64,000 nucleotides of DNA, taken from Meandrina meandrites (taxonomy: Eukaryota; Cnidaria; Anthozoa; Scleractinia; Meandrinidae). Under the pieces are notes generated by a model. The model did no database searches. It worked only from the letters and a program-made list of their open reading frames with translations, and was not told the origin of the DNA. Shown here piece by piece: positions 1 to 11,926 of the stretch (position 1 is its first letter; each line of letters begins with the position of its first letter). The DNA lies in NCBI GenBank assembly GCA_963693305.1, contig OY855904.1, positions 44,562,315 through 44,626,314 of the forward strand, read 5' to 3'. A program made the translations under genes and the position numbers.

Positions 1-267
1 CCCGTTGATACTGCCATCCATGAAATAGGTCATCCTCATGTCTTTCTGAATCGCCTGGATAAAAAATATACCCAGATAACTACCTGAATCACCATATATT
101 GCATAAGAAGAATGCATAAAGAAAGGCCAGTCTTGATTTCAGGAGACCATGACCGTTCCCCGGTATTAGACTATATTACTGAGTTGTGGCATGTTCATAG
201 TAAAAGGACTTGCCAAAGAACACAGCAGCACCTCACGAAAAAAAAAAAAAAAAAAGAAAAAAGAAAA

Positions 268-319
<52 letters not shown>

Positions 320-2265
320 AAAATTTATGGAATATCGTTGAGCTCTTTCCCCGTATGCTTATACCTTTTAAACGGATATTTTGCAAGTTCTTCAAGGTAG
401 CTATTGCTCCAGATGTCTTAAACCCCTTCCGAAATAGAATGAACTGCGGCGAACTATGAGAACAATTGCGCTCAAGTTTTAAGTACCTTTATCCAATACA
501 ACAATTCACTTTTTAGTTTATCGATCAATTTATACCTTTGAAGAGCACGAGCAAAATTTATAGCCGAGCCTTGGCGATGGAATTGACTGATGATTGAAAT
601 GCTAAGATTGCTTGAACACTACTGTTATATTAGTGCTGTGAGATAATATAATATAAATGGATATTGTACTCCTTAAGCAGTTCCAAAAAGAACAGCAAAA
701 CTCACTTAATTGTAGTTTGAGAACTTTGACCTGTGATATAACATGTCTCCCTTTACTTCTATCAACACATCACGTAGGCTTTCTACAGTCTGGAACCGTT
801 TCTGTCTGTCATGATGTCAGCAAAGAATCAGTTTTGTATTTTCACGAAACATGACTAAGTGACTCAGGAATTCCAATGGTGTGCTTCGTACAGCATTCAC
901 TGATAATCTATAGCTAATTTGTTTACGCAAGCAAGCAAGTTTGTTTTCGACCTTTAAACTGCTCTATTACATATATAAAAATGTACGATGTCTGGTTAAA
1001 AGAACGGCGAAAAATCTATCGCAGTTGTTTATGTTACACGGCATCGCTAGTCGACTCTTTCAAGCCTGAAAGTCACTTCCAGTTGTTTACTGATTCTGGA
1101 ATAAATTTCATACTAAAAATATCTTGAAACAGCTAGGCGCAATGGCCCCTGGCCTGAAGTCGAAATTTCGTCTGAATCACAAAACAAGACCTTTGCTATA
1201 ATTTGGTGTGGTTGCTTATTTGGATACTTCCTGAGTTGATGCCATCTCGACAGTAAAGTTTGTTGCCCAAGAACATAATGACCCTGCCAGCGCTTAAACC
1301 TGGACCGCTCGACGCGAGTGTAATGAACTAACTGACCATTAGGCTACCGCTTTACCCAAAACACGGAGTATATTGGGATAACTCTTCAGTTTTTAAGGCA
1401 TGGTTTACAATACCAGTTTAATTGCGACAAAATTCAAGATTTTTGATGTTAGGAGGTGTTTCGACAGAGTGTAGTGTATAATTTGAACGAAGAGTTTTTA
1501 TAAAAAGACTATCTGATGTCCCGCGGTATAAAATAACTAATCTCGGGGCGACAAACGTACATCAAAAACATTGATCAAGGCAAAAACATAACCGAAAGTG
1601 TAATGTCGTTCTGATCATTAAAGTAAATCCGATGTTTGTGCCAATTTTATTGCTGTCATTAGCACATTCTTGTAATACACTGTACTTGTCTTTCTCACTT
1701 AGCTGTCGCGAAAGCAATGTTGTAAAATTATTTCAAAACATTAGAGAGCAAGTCACTATTTCTACTAAACCATTTTTTCCACTTTAAAGTAACCTTAACA
1801 TGATTAAATTTCATATCAAGCTTTGTTGTTCAAACTTGAAAATTGATACCGTTTTTTTCTTTTGTTTCAAGAATTCAGGCTTGACTGTTTAATCTGCTTT
1901 CCTGCAACTTTACCGTGTTATAAAAGTGTCAAGGATTGTTTTTTTTTTTTATGTTTGGATGCTTTCACGGACATTCTCAGCAAAAACGGCTAGAAGAAAA
2001 CAATAAAATAAAGGCGCTCTCTTTCTAAATAAACTGTCGAGTGTTAAACGCTTCGTTCTCAGTTAAAAAAGGTAAAATACCATTAACTTTAGAAAGGCTT
2101 ATTTATGGAGGCTATTTAAGAAGTGGCATTGGACTGTGCCTACAACTGAATGACGCTATATTTCCCTCTATCTTTCAAATACGGAACGGCTAACTTAGGA
2201 AGCTTTGAAACTTATTAAAAAAAAAGTGCATTTTGAAATTCACTCACTTGCTTTGAAAGAGCCAT
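1..2265 (-). CDS. GFP-like protein gene A, exons 1-2 (partial, leaves window on left)
   Basis: Minus-strand paralogue of the complete GFP-like gene at 7781-13613. Exon 1 is 2265-2248 (MALSKQ) followed by a GTGAGTG donor at 2247-2241. Exon 2 begins at 54 after an AG acceptor (56-55) and is cut by the window edge at 1; its 18 visible codons match the other gene except Ala for Val at the first residue. Intron 1 (55-2247) is colinear with intron 1 of the plus-strand copy, apart from an insertion found only in that copy, and carries a poly-A/TA run. GFP-like proteins are 11-strand barrels that form their own chromophore from an XYG tripeptide; that part lies outside the window, so colour and integrity cannot be judged. 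The shared promoter-side sequence lies in the inverted-repeat arms. Confidence 0.85.
238..316. repeat. Poly-A / (TA)n microsatellite in intron 1
   Basis: A run of A residues broken by a few G (238-285) followed by about 15 TA dinucleotides to 316. The equivalent place in the other arm (near 11680) has only a short T run, so the array expanded in this copy. Confidence 0.9.
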
Positions 2266-3532
2266 GTTGATCAAAAATATCTTCGAACAGTTTCTTGAAA
2301 ATGCAGCAATGAGCTGTAGTACTTCACTCTCTCACTGTCTCGCTCAACTGAATGTTCTTCACGGTGAATCAGGTTTTTAGCAAGACAGAATTCAGAAATG
2401 AAAGTTAATTATTGAGATATAAAAATAATTGATCTTTCATCATCGAAATAACCGATGCGTTGCAAAACTTGATGCCTAGCGGGTAAACAAACTTATGGGA
2501 GAGGCTGGACTAAGAAGAGGAGAATAAGCAAAAATGTGAACAGAAAGACAAGGCCATTAACAAAAGGCTGAAAAAATATAAGCACGACGTAAAATGTCCT
2601 TAGTAGCGATACAGAGCCCGTTAGAACGAGCTAAAATTGTTCATAAAGGTCGTTTCAATCACTTATTTTGATTAATAAAAAAAATGTGTTATCAATCAAG
2701 ATTAGTTCGTAATTAAATACACTTCTGTCAAATTTTAACTCGCCGATGCGTTAACCGCGCACGTATACTAGTTTCGCAACCACTCCCAACAAGAACCGAA
2801 AAATCGATAAACAGTAGTTTGAGAACTCTGACTTAGTCATCTATCTGTGATCCACCATTACAGTAATCCTTTACTTGTATCAACACATCGCATATCCGTA
2901 TTTTAACTCCAGCTGTCAAACATTCACTCGTACTATCACGCGTATCTGTCATGTAATATCACGAGGAGCCGCAAGCGCTAATTTTTTTTCACAGCTGCGG
3001 GCGGCACATCAAAGAATTTTGAACTGAATGGCAAATTCCTAGAATATTTTTATCTGGTGAGTTGATTCGAAGGTGTTAAAGATCCACGGGATCCAAAACC
3101 ACATGTCAATTAATATAACACTCTTCCCTTTCCCTAAATCGATATGCGCTTTGTACATAAAGGCTAATTACAACAGAATAAACAAAAAATGGACGTAAAT
3201 GCTTGAGTTTTAGAAAAGTCTTTGTCTGAATTGTTAGCCGTCATCTCCGTTCTTTCGACTTTTGGATAAATACCTTTTAGCTCTGCCTTACGCTTTTTTT
3301 TTTTTTTTTTCATTTTTAATGCCGCTTTTAGTTCTTGGATTGTCGGTCGTTCTCCAAGGAGCAATGTTACTAAAGAGTTCTTCGCATCAAGAACGTTCAG
3401 AAAATGTGTGAACAGAAATGCCAGCGCGTATATACCGCTTGGTCTAAAAGATGGTTTCCCGTCCCATCGCAAAATTTCGGCGCACGGTAACTATCGAAAA
3501 ACACTTTTGCCAGAATCAAATATTACGGGGTG

Positions 3533-5331
3533 AAGTACAGGTCTAATTAAAGCGATGTTTTTGCAAAGTTAGTTGTACTCATCAGGCATACGCTACCCAG
3601 GACAGTACAGGTCTGATTAAAGCGATGTTTTTTGCAAAGTTATTTGTACTCATCAGGTATACGCTACCCAGGACAGTACAGGTCTGATTAAAGAGATATT
3701 TTTTGCAGAGTTATTTGTACTCATCAGGTATACGCTACCCAGGACAGTACAGGTCTGATTAAAGCGATATTTTTTGCAGAGTTACTTGTACTCATCAGGT
3801 ATACGCTACCCAGGACAGTACAGGTCTGATTAAAGCGATATTTTTTGCAAAGTTATTTGTACTCATCAGGTATACGCTACCCGGGACAGCACAGGTTTGA
3901 TAAAAGCGATGCTTTTGCAAATTTTGCAAAGTTAGTTGTACTCATCAGGTATACGGTACCCAGGACAGTACAGGTCTGATTAAAGCGATGCTTTTGCAAA
4001 GTTATTTGTACTCATCAGGTATACGCTACCCAGGACAGTACAGGTCTGATTAAAGCGATATTTTTTGCAAAGTTAATTGTACTCATCAGGTATACGCTAC
4101 CCAGGACAGTACAGGTCTGATTAGAGCGATATTTTTTGCAATGTTATTTGTACTCATCAGGTATACGCTACCCAGGACAGTACAGGTCTGATTAGAGCGA
4201 TATTTTTTGCAATGTTATTTGTACTCATCAGGTATACGCTACCCAGGACAGTACAGGTCTGATTAGAGCGATATTTTTTGCACTGTTATTTGTACTCATC
4301 AGGTATACGCTACCCAGGACAGTACAGGTCTGATTAAAGCGATATTTTTTGCAAAGTTAATTGTACTCATCAGGTATACGCTACCCAGGACAGTACAGGT
4401 CTGATTAGAGCGATATTTTTTGCAATGTTATTTGTACTCATCATGTATACGCTACCCAGGACAGTACAGGTCTGATTAAAGCGATATTTTTTGCAAAGTT
4501 ATTTGTACTCATCAGGTATACGCTACCCGGGACAGCACAGGTTTGATAAAAGCGATGCTTTTGCAAATTTTGCAAAGTTAGTTGTACTCATCAGGTATAC
4601 GGTACCCAGGACAGTACAGGTCTGATTAAAGCGATGCTTTTGCAAAGTTATTTGTACTCATCAGGTATACGCTACCCAGGACAGTACAGGTCTGATTAAA
4701 GCGATATTTTTTGCAAAGTTAATTGTACTCATCAGGTATACGCTACCCAGGACAGTACAGGTCTGATTAGAGCGATATTTTTTGCAATGTTATTTGTACT
4801 CATCAGGTATACGCTACCCAGGACAGTACAGGTCTGATTAGAGCGATATTTTTTGCAATGTTATTTGTACTCATCAGGTATACGCTACCCAGGACAGTAC
4901 AGGTCTGATTAGAGCGATATTTTTTGCACTGTTATTTGTACTCATCAGGTATACGCTACCCAGGACAGTACAGGTCTGATTAAAGCGATATTTTTTGCAA
5001 AGTTAATTGTACTCATCAGGTATACGCTACCCAGGACAGTACAGGTCTGATTAGAGCGATATTTTTTGCAATGTTATTTGTACTCATCATGTATACGCTA
5101 CCCAGGACAGTACAGGTCTGATTAAAGCGATATTTTTTGCAAAGTTAATTGTACTCATCAGGTATACGCTACCCAGGACAGTACAGGTCTGATTAGAGCG
5201 ATATTTTTTGCAATGTTATTTGTACTCATCAGGTATACGTTACCCGGGACAGTACAGGTCTGATTAAAGCGATATTTTTGCATAGTTGCCTGTATTCGTA
5301 AGGTATACGCTACCCACGATAGTGCAAGACT
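3533..5331. repeat. 71-bp minisatellite, about 25 tandem copies
   Basis: Unit of 71 bp recognisable by GTACTCATCAGGTATACG and CAGGTCTGATTAAAGCG. Copies differ at a few fixed sites (AAAGTT / AATGTT / ACTGTT; GATGTT / GATATT). A distinctive longer variant with a duplicated TTTTGCAAA piece recurs near 3880 and 4526, 646 bp apart, so a nine-unit block was itself duplicated (higher-order repeat). The last copies (after 5240) are degenerate. The array sits in the intergenic region between the two divergent GFP-like genes. No gene is seen; the small ORF readable in it is a by-product of repetition. Confidence 0.95.
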
Positions 5332-5890
5332 AATAATTTTCAATGCATTATATGTTATAAAAAATTACAAGAAAGCTTGCCGGTAGAGGCAGAGGGGCCT
5401 CCTCTAGTAGTTATGAATTCAATGAAAAGTAATAAATTTAAGCTTGGTTTATAGGGCATTCGTTTCGTTTTGTCGTCCCGGATGACCGGAAAACATTTCT
5501 CTTCTAAATTACATGTCTTTAAAACAATGTATGGAACAGACTTACGTAGGATCCTCCTTACTTATGATTGATTTAAGCAATGAATGGACCGCGATGCGAA
5601 CATGACCCAAATAAACAGACTCGACATACAAAGCAGCTTTCAGGAGCACATGCTTTTGCGCTAAAAATCAAAACGGACCTTCACCATCGATCGACGACAG
5701 AACATTTCATTTTCGGTGAGCAAATAAAATCTATTCCATCTGAAATATCTTGAAGCAATTTGAAATCTTGAAAGGCAAAGCCGTTCTCGATGAACGGCAT
5801 ATCAAGTCGCTGTAACTCGCCATTTCGACTTCGCCAGAACAGGACTGGTTTTTTGTTGTACGTTATCCCACTTGACCAGCAATTCCTCTT
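5332..5890. other. Unique spacer, no gene seen
   Basis: AT-rich sequence between the minisatellite and the direct repeats. I see no long ORF, RNA gene or terminal repeats here. Confidence 0.6.
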
Positions 5891-6553
5891 AACAGCAAGA
5901 GAAATCTGAGGGTCGCGAAAAATTTCTCAACAAGAGAGGCAAAATATATCGGTCTACTTCCGAACGCATGGATTACGCTCATATATTTAGAGCCATATAG
6001 ACGACCATAGACGCTATTTCTGTTTATAAGTGAAGAGATTTCTTACATATCGCGTATAAAAAGCGTAGAAAAAAAAAATATGAATGTTAATTCTGGAGTT
6101 AAGTTTTGAACAAACAAAACCGCAAAGCGCGTGACTAAGTGAATATTACATAACAGATACGCGTGATAGTACGGGTGAACGTTTGACAGCTGGAGTGAAA
6201 ATACGGCTATGCGATGTGTTGATACAAGTAAAGGATTACTGTAATGGTGGATCACATATAGACGACTAACTCAGAGTTCTCAAACTACTGTTTATCGATT
6301 TCTCGGTCAAGTTGTTGGGAGTGTTGTCAATTTTTCTCAATGCATCGCTAAGTTGCGAAACTAGTATACGTGCGCTGTAAACGCATCGGCGAGCTAAAAT
6401 TCGACAGAAGTGTATTTAATTACGAACTAATTTTGATTGATAACACATCTTTTTATTAATCAAAATTAGTGATTGAAACGACCTTTATGAACATTTTTAA
6501 AGATTATTGTGTCTTTTTTTAGCAGTGCTAGATCGTTCTAAGGGGCTCCGTAA
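5891..6553. repeat. Direct repeat copy 1 (upstream region of GFP gene B)
   Basis: About 660 bp starting AACAGCAAGAGAAATCTGAG, repeated at 6735-7412 with small indels. A reverse-complement piece also lies in the left arm (2580-2980). It is a duplicated stretch of the promoter-side sequence of the GFP-like genes. A short ORF on the minus strand is interrupted in this copy. Confidence 0.85.
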
Positions 6554-6734
6554 GTTTACGTGGTAATTATATTTTTTTCTGCCCTTTGTCAATGGCCTTG
6601 TCTTTATGCTAAGATTCTTGCTTATTCTAATTTCCCTACTGATATGCACGCAAATATCGTGCACCTTTCGAAGGAATATACTTAAAAAAAAGGAATGCAT
6701 TTCCTGGTAGAAATTGCTTTCTATTTTGCCCAAT

Positions 6735-7412
6735 AACAGCAAGAGAAATCTGAGGGTCACGAAAAATTTCTCAACAAGAGAGGCGAAATATATCGGTCTA
6801 CTTCCGAACGCATGGATTTCGCTCATATATTTAGAGCCATATAGACGACCATAGACGCTATTTCTGTTTATAAATGAAGAGATTTCTGACATATCGCGTA
6901 TAAAAAGCGTACAAAAAAAAATGAATGTTAATTCTGGAGTTAAGTTTTGAACAAACAAAACCGCAAAGCGCGTGACTAAGTGAATATTACATAACAGATA
7001 CGCGTGATAGTACGGGTGAATGTTTGACAGCTGGAGTGAAAATACGGCTATGCGATGTGTTGATACAAGTAAAGGATTACTGTAATGGTGGATCACATAC
7101 AGATGACTAAGTCAGAGTTCTCAAACTACTGTTTATCGATTTCTCGGTTCTTGTTGGGAGTTTTGTCAAGTTTTTGGGAGTGTTGTCAATTTTTGGCAAT
7201 GCATCGCTAGGTTGCGAAACTAGTATATGTGCGCGGTTAACGCATCGGCGAGCTAAAAGATGACAGAAGTGTATTTAATTACGAACTAATTTTGATTGAT
7301 AACACATTTTTTTTATTAATCAAAATAAGTGATTGAAACGACCTTAATGAACATTTTTTGATTATTGTTTTTTTTTTCTTTAGCACTGGTAGCTCGTTCT
7401 AAAGGGCTCTGT
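6735..7412. repeat. Direct repeat copy 2 (upstream region of GFP gene B)
   Basis: Second copy of the repeat at 5891-6553. It is the copy adjoining exon 1 of the plus-strand GFP-like gene, 370-1050 bp upstream of its ATG, so it may hold regulatory sequence. No motif is assigned. Confidence 0.85.
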
Positions 7413-9417
7413 ATCGCTACTAAGGACATTTTACGTCGTGCTTATATTTTTTCAGCCTTTTGTCAATGGCCTTGTCTTTCTGTTCAGATTTTTAATTATT
7501 CTCCTCTCCTTAGTCCAGCCTTTGCCATAAATTTATTTACTTGCTAATCGCATCAAGTTTTGCAACGCATCGGTTATTTCGATGATGAAAGATCAATTAT
7601 GTCTAATCTAGACCAAGTTATTTTTATATCTCAATAATTAACTTTCATTTCAGAATTCTGTCTTGCTAAAAACCTGATTCACCGTGAAGAACATTCAGTT
7701 GAGCGAGACAGTGAGAGAGTGAGGTACTACAGCTCATTGCTGCATTTTCAAGAAACTGTTCGAAGATATTTTTGATCAACATGGCTCTTTCAAAGCAAGT
7801 GAGTGAATTTCAAAATGCATTTTTTTGAAGAATAAGTTTCAAAGCTTCTTAAGTTAGGCGTTCCGTATTTGAAAGATAGAGGGAAATATAGCGTCATTCA
7901 GTTGTAGGTACAGTTCAATGACACTTCTTAAATAGCCTCCATAAATAAGCCTTTCTAAAGTTAATGGTATTTTACCTTTTTAACTGAGAACGAAGCGTTT
8001 AACACTCGACAGTTTATTTAGAAAGAGAGCGCTTTTATTTTATTGTTTTCTTCTTGCCGTTTTTGCTGAGAATGTCCGTGAAAGCATCCAAAAAAAAAAA
8101 AAAAATCGTTGACACTTTTATAACACGGTAAAGTTGCGGGAAAGCAGATTAAACAGTCAAGCCTGAATTCTTGAAACAAAAGAAAAAACTGTATCAATTT
8201 TCAAGTTTGAACAACAAAGCTTGATATGAAATTGAATCATGTTAAGGTTACTTTAAAGTGGAAAAAATGGTTTAGTAGAGATAGTGACTTGCTCTCTAAT
8301 GTTTTGAAATAATTTTACAACATTGCTTTCGCGACGGCTAAGTGAGAAAGACAAGTACAGTGTATTACAAGAATGTGCTAATGACAGCAATAAAATTGGC
8401 ACAAACATCGGATTTGCTTTAAATATCAGAACGACATTACACTTTCGGTAATGTTTTTGCCTTGATCAATGTTTTTGATGTACGTTTGTCGCCCCGAGAT
8501 TAGTTATTTTATACCGCCGGACATCAGATAGTCTTTTTTTAAAAACTCTTCGTTCAAATTATACACTACACTCTGGCGAAACATGTCCTAACCTCAAAAA
8601 TCTTGAATTTTGTCGCAATTAAACTGGTATTGTAAACCATGCCTTAAAAACTGAAGAGTTATCCCAATGTACTCTGTTTTTTTTTTGTTTTGTTTTTTTC
8701 GTATGGGTGAAGCGGTGGCCTACAGCTGGTCAGTAAGTTCATTACACTCCGCGTCGAGCGGTCCAGGCTTAAGTGCTGGCAGGGTCATTATGTTCTTTGG
8801 CAACAAACTTTACTGTCGAGATGGCATCAACTCAGGAAGTATCCAAATAAGCAACCACACCAAATTATAGCAAAGGTCTTGTTTTGTGATTCAGACGAAA
8901 TTTCGACTTCAGGCCAAGGACCATTGCGCCTAGCTGTTTCAAGATATTTTTAGTATGAAATTTATTCCAGAATCAGTAAACAACTGGAAGTGACTTTCAG
9001 GCTTGAAAGAGTCCACTAGCGATGCCGTGTGATATAAACAACTGCGATAGATTTTTCGCCGTTCTTTTAACCAGACATCGTACATTTTTTAGTCTAATGC
9101 GCATGCGCTTTAGACTCTATGTAGTGGAAAAAAGCTGTTAGCAATCCCAAGGGAATGGTTCGGTATCGATAAGCGTTCGGCGTAATTGTGCTTAAACAAT
9201 AGCCCGCCTCATTGCGGGCTTGATGCGATGATCGTAATCCAATCAGGAAGCAAGGATGTTGTTAACGAATCAACGGTCGAACGGAGCTCGAGCGCGACAC
9301 GCACTTGTAAAATAAATTGTCATGTATGTAATTGGAATAAATGTTTTACAGTGCAAAATAATACGAATCCTCGTTTTCAAGTGTGAAGCCACTGAAAATG
9401 TTCTCCTTCCAGCTGCA

Positions 9418-9449
<32 letters not shown>

Positions 9450-11926
9450 CCCTTGGAAACGCAACGTGAAATCGACATCTTTTGATGAAAAAAAATCCGG
9501 AAGTGACATTTGTGTTTATAAAAAAAATGGAAAATTAAATAAGATTGTAGTCAGCAATTGATTGTTCAATTCAACTGAAGCAGGATTTCATTCACAGATT
9601 GCAAAAGAGTTTTGTTTTCACGATACAAGATTCAATCAAGAGCTTGAAAACAAGACAGTGTAATCAAATTACATTTCGTGCGAAATTTGCATAAATATTG
9701 AAACTTGCCAAAAAGTAGTTAAGACAGAATGAAAACTCGCTTTAATAGTCATTGAATTCTGATCTGATTGTTATTTCCATGTATTGACTATTTGAAAGCT
9801 GTTCTCAGTCATGAAAACAAAACTCTTTCATTTAACCGCTTGCAGTGTTTAATAGACGTGAAAATATTTCGCTTAATTAAATTACATTCTGCACGTAATG
9901 TTTTCTGTTTTCTTTGCTCTCCTGTGTCAAAACGTTTAAGGAAATTGAAATCTTTGTTGAGCAGTATTGCATAAATTGCAAAGCAATTGAAAAATATATA
10001 TTTTGGCTTATTTTGATGTGATTAAGGATATTTAGAATACTGAATAAGTGGCTGTATCTTGTCTATCTACGGGGCGGACCATTATTTTTTTGGAAGCTGG
10101 GGGATGAAGATTTTTCCAAGACAAACAATTTTTTTTTCCTGTATCGTTGTCTGTGAAAACATTTGTTTTCCTGCAGATATTTTTTTTCATGCTTGCAAAA
10201 AATTTAGTTGGGCTTTTTTTTTTGCTTTTGCAAACATTTTTTTTTTCAGGATCCCCCCCCCCTCTCTAAATCTGTACGATCTTCCTATGGTCTACAATGC
10301 ACTAATCTCTTAACATGAATCGATGAACTCAAACCCTAAGTAACAAGTTTTTCCTATTTCAAATATAACATTTCGTCAACTTTCTGATTATATATACTTC
10401 AGAGAACAAATATTATCGACTTCTTCTGAACCGATCTTACTACCAAACCTCCACTACACCTCTTGCTCTATGCCGTAAATACCGAAACTACTTCAACATA
10501 TTTCAACCGCACTAACAATCTATGACGCATTAGACTCATGTACCCACTGGGTACTATTTTTATATATGTAATAGAGCAGTTTAAAGGTCGAAAAAAAACT
10601 TGCAAATTAGCTATAGATTATCAGTGAATGCTGTACGAAGCACACCATTGGAATTCCTGGGTCACTTAGTCATGTTTCGTGAAAATACAAAACTGATTCT
10701 TTGCTGACATCATGACAGACAGAAACGGTTCCAGACTGTAAAAAGCCTACGTGATGTGTTGATAGAAGTAAAGGGAGACATGTTATATCACAGGTCAAAG
10801 TTCTCAAACTACAATTAAATGAGTTTTGCTGTTCTTGTTGGAACTGCTTAAGGAGTACAATATCCATTTAGAAGAAGAGGAGAAGAAAAAATATCGTTTA
10901 TTAAGAGTATAACACTTTGCAGTCCTTGGGCTGAATTACGTGTACTGTTACAATTCATAAAAATATTTAAACTATATATTACAAGATTAAAAAATATTAA
11001 AAGCTATTAACATTATAATATATTAAGAACGATTAAAAGCGATCTATGCAATGTAATTTAAACGATTGTCTATAATAAAAGAGTTTTTAAAACGGTTCGT
11101 ACTACAAACTGGTGTGTCGAACACTCTCCTGTTGCGAAGTTGGTGACTGTCAGTTGACCTTTTAGGCAGCAGATTGACTAGTTTGTGGTCTTTTGTAATT
11201 ACAATATCATTAAATAGGTTCTTTGAAAGCAAATCAAATTATCTCACAGCACTAATATAACAGTAGTGTTCAAGCAATCTTAGCATTTCAATCATCAGTC
11301 AATTCCATCGCCAAGGCTCGGCTATAAATTTTGCTCGTGCTCTTCAAAGGTATCAATTGATTGATAAACTAAAAAGTGAACTGTGATAGCCAAACGCGAA
11401 TGTTCGAATGACATTTCCACTGTCTCATTCCCATCATGTCTTTTTCAATGCAGGTAAATAATTTTGATTGTCACATTGGATAAAGATTCTTTAAACTGAA
11501 AGAAAAAGTTTTATTTAGTGGCATTATTCTCATAGTTTGCCGCAGTTCATTCTATTTCGGCAGGGGTTTTAGCACATCTGGAGGAATACCTACCTTGATG
11601 AACTTGTAAAATATCCCTAAGCCGGGTCCTTAAGCATACGGGAAAACAGCACAACGACATTCCATAAATTTAATCTTTTTTTTTTTTGTTGTTTTTCGTG
11701 AGGCGCTGCTGTGTTGTATGGCAAGTCCCTTTACTGTGAACATGCCACAACTCAGTAATATAGTCTAATACCGGCGAACGGTCATGGTCTGTTGAAATCA
11801 AGACTGGCCTTTCTTTATGCGTTCTTCTTATGCAATATACGTAAGTTATCTGCGTATATTTTTTTATCCAGGTGATTCAGAAAGACATGAGGATGACCTA
11901 TTTTATGGATGGCAGCATCAACGGTA
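6960..11926. repeat. Right arm of large inverted repeat (GFP gene B side)
   Basis: Opposite-orientation counterpart of 1-2980, about 2 kb longer because of the inserted element at 9091-10536 and other indels. The arms are separated by the minisatellite and spacer, so the whole 1-11.9 kb region is a spaced palindrome centred near 5 kb. Confidence 0.8.

Larger units (their letters stand above)
1..2980. repeat. Left arm of large inverted repeat (GFP gene A side)
   Basis: Reverse complement of most of 6960-11926: exon 1, upstream region and intron 1 of the two GFP-like genes match in opposite orientation with scattered substitutions and indels. The similarity includes the region upstream of exon 1 (about 2580-2980 against 6960-7412). 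It is best explained as an inverted gene duplication rather than a transposon terminal repeat. Confidence 0.8.

Noticed and set aside
657..867. 65-codon ORF conserved in both inverted-repeat arms (657-854 and 10670-10867)
   Set aside because: Conservation follows the duplicated intron DNA as a whole; no splice context, no domain, and related non-coding sequence recurs near 2820-2960 without the frame.
3533..5331. CRISPR-like array
   Set aside because: Units are contiguous 71-bp copies without unique spacers; it is a eukaryotic minisatellite.
6497..7096. 199-codon minus-strand ORF in the GFP upstream region
   Set aside because: It lies in a direct repeat whose other copy (6043-6255) breaks early; no domain and low-complexity content. 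Likely chance in AT-rich repeats.
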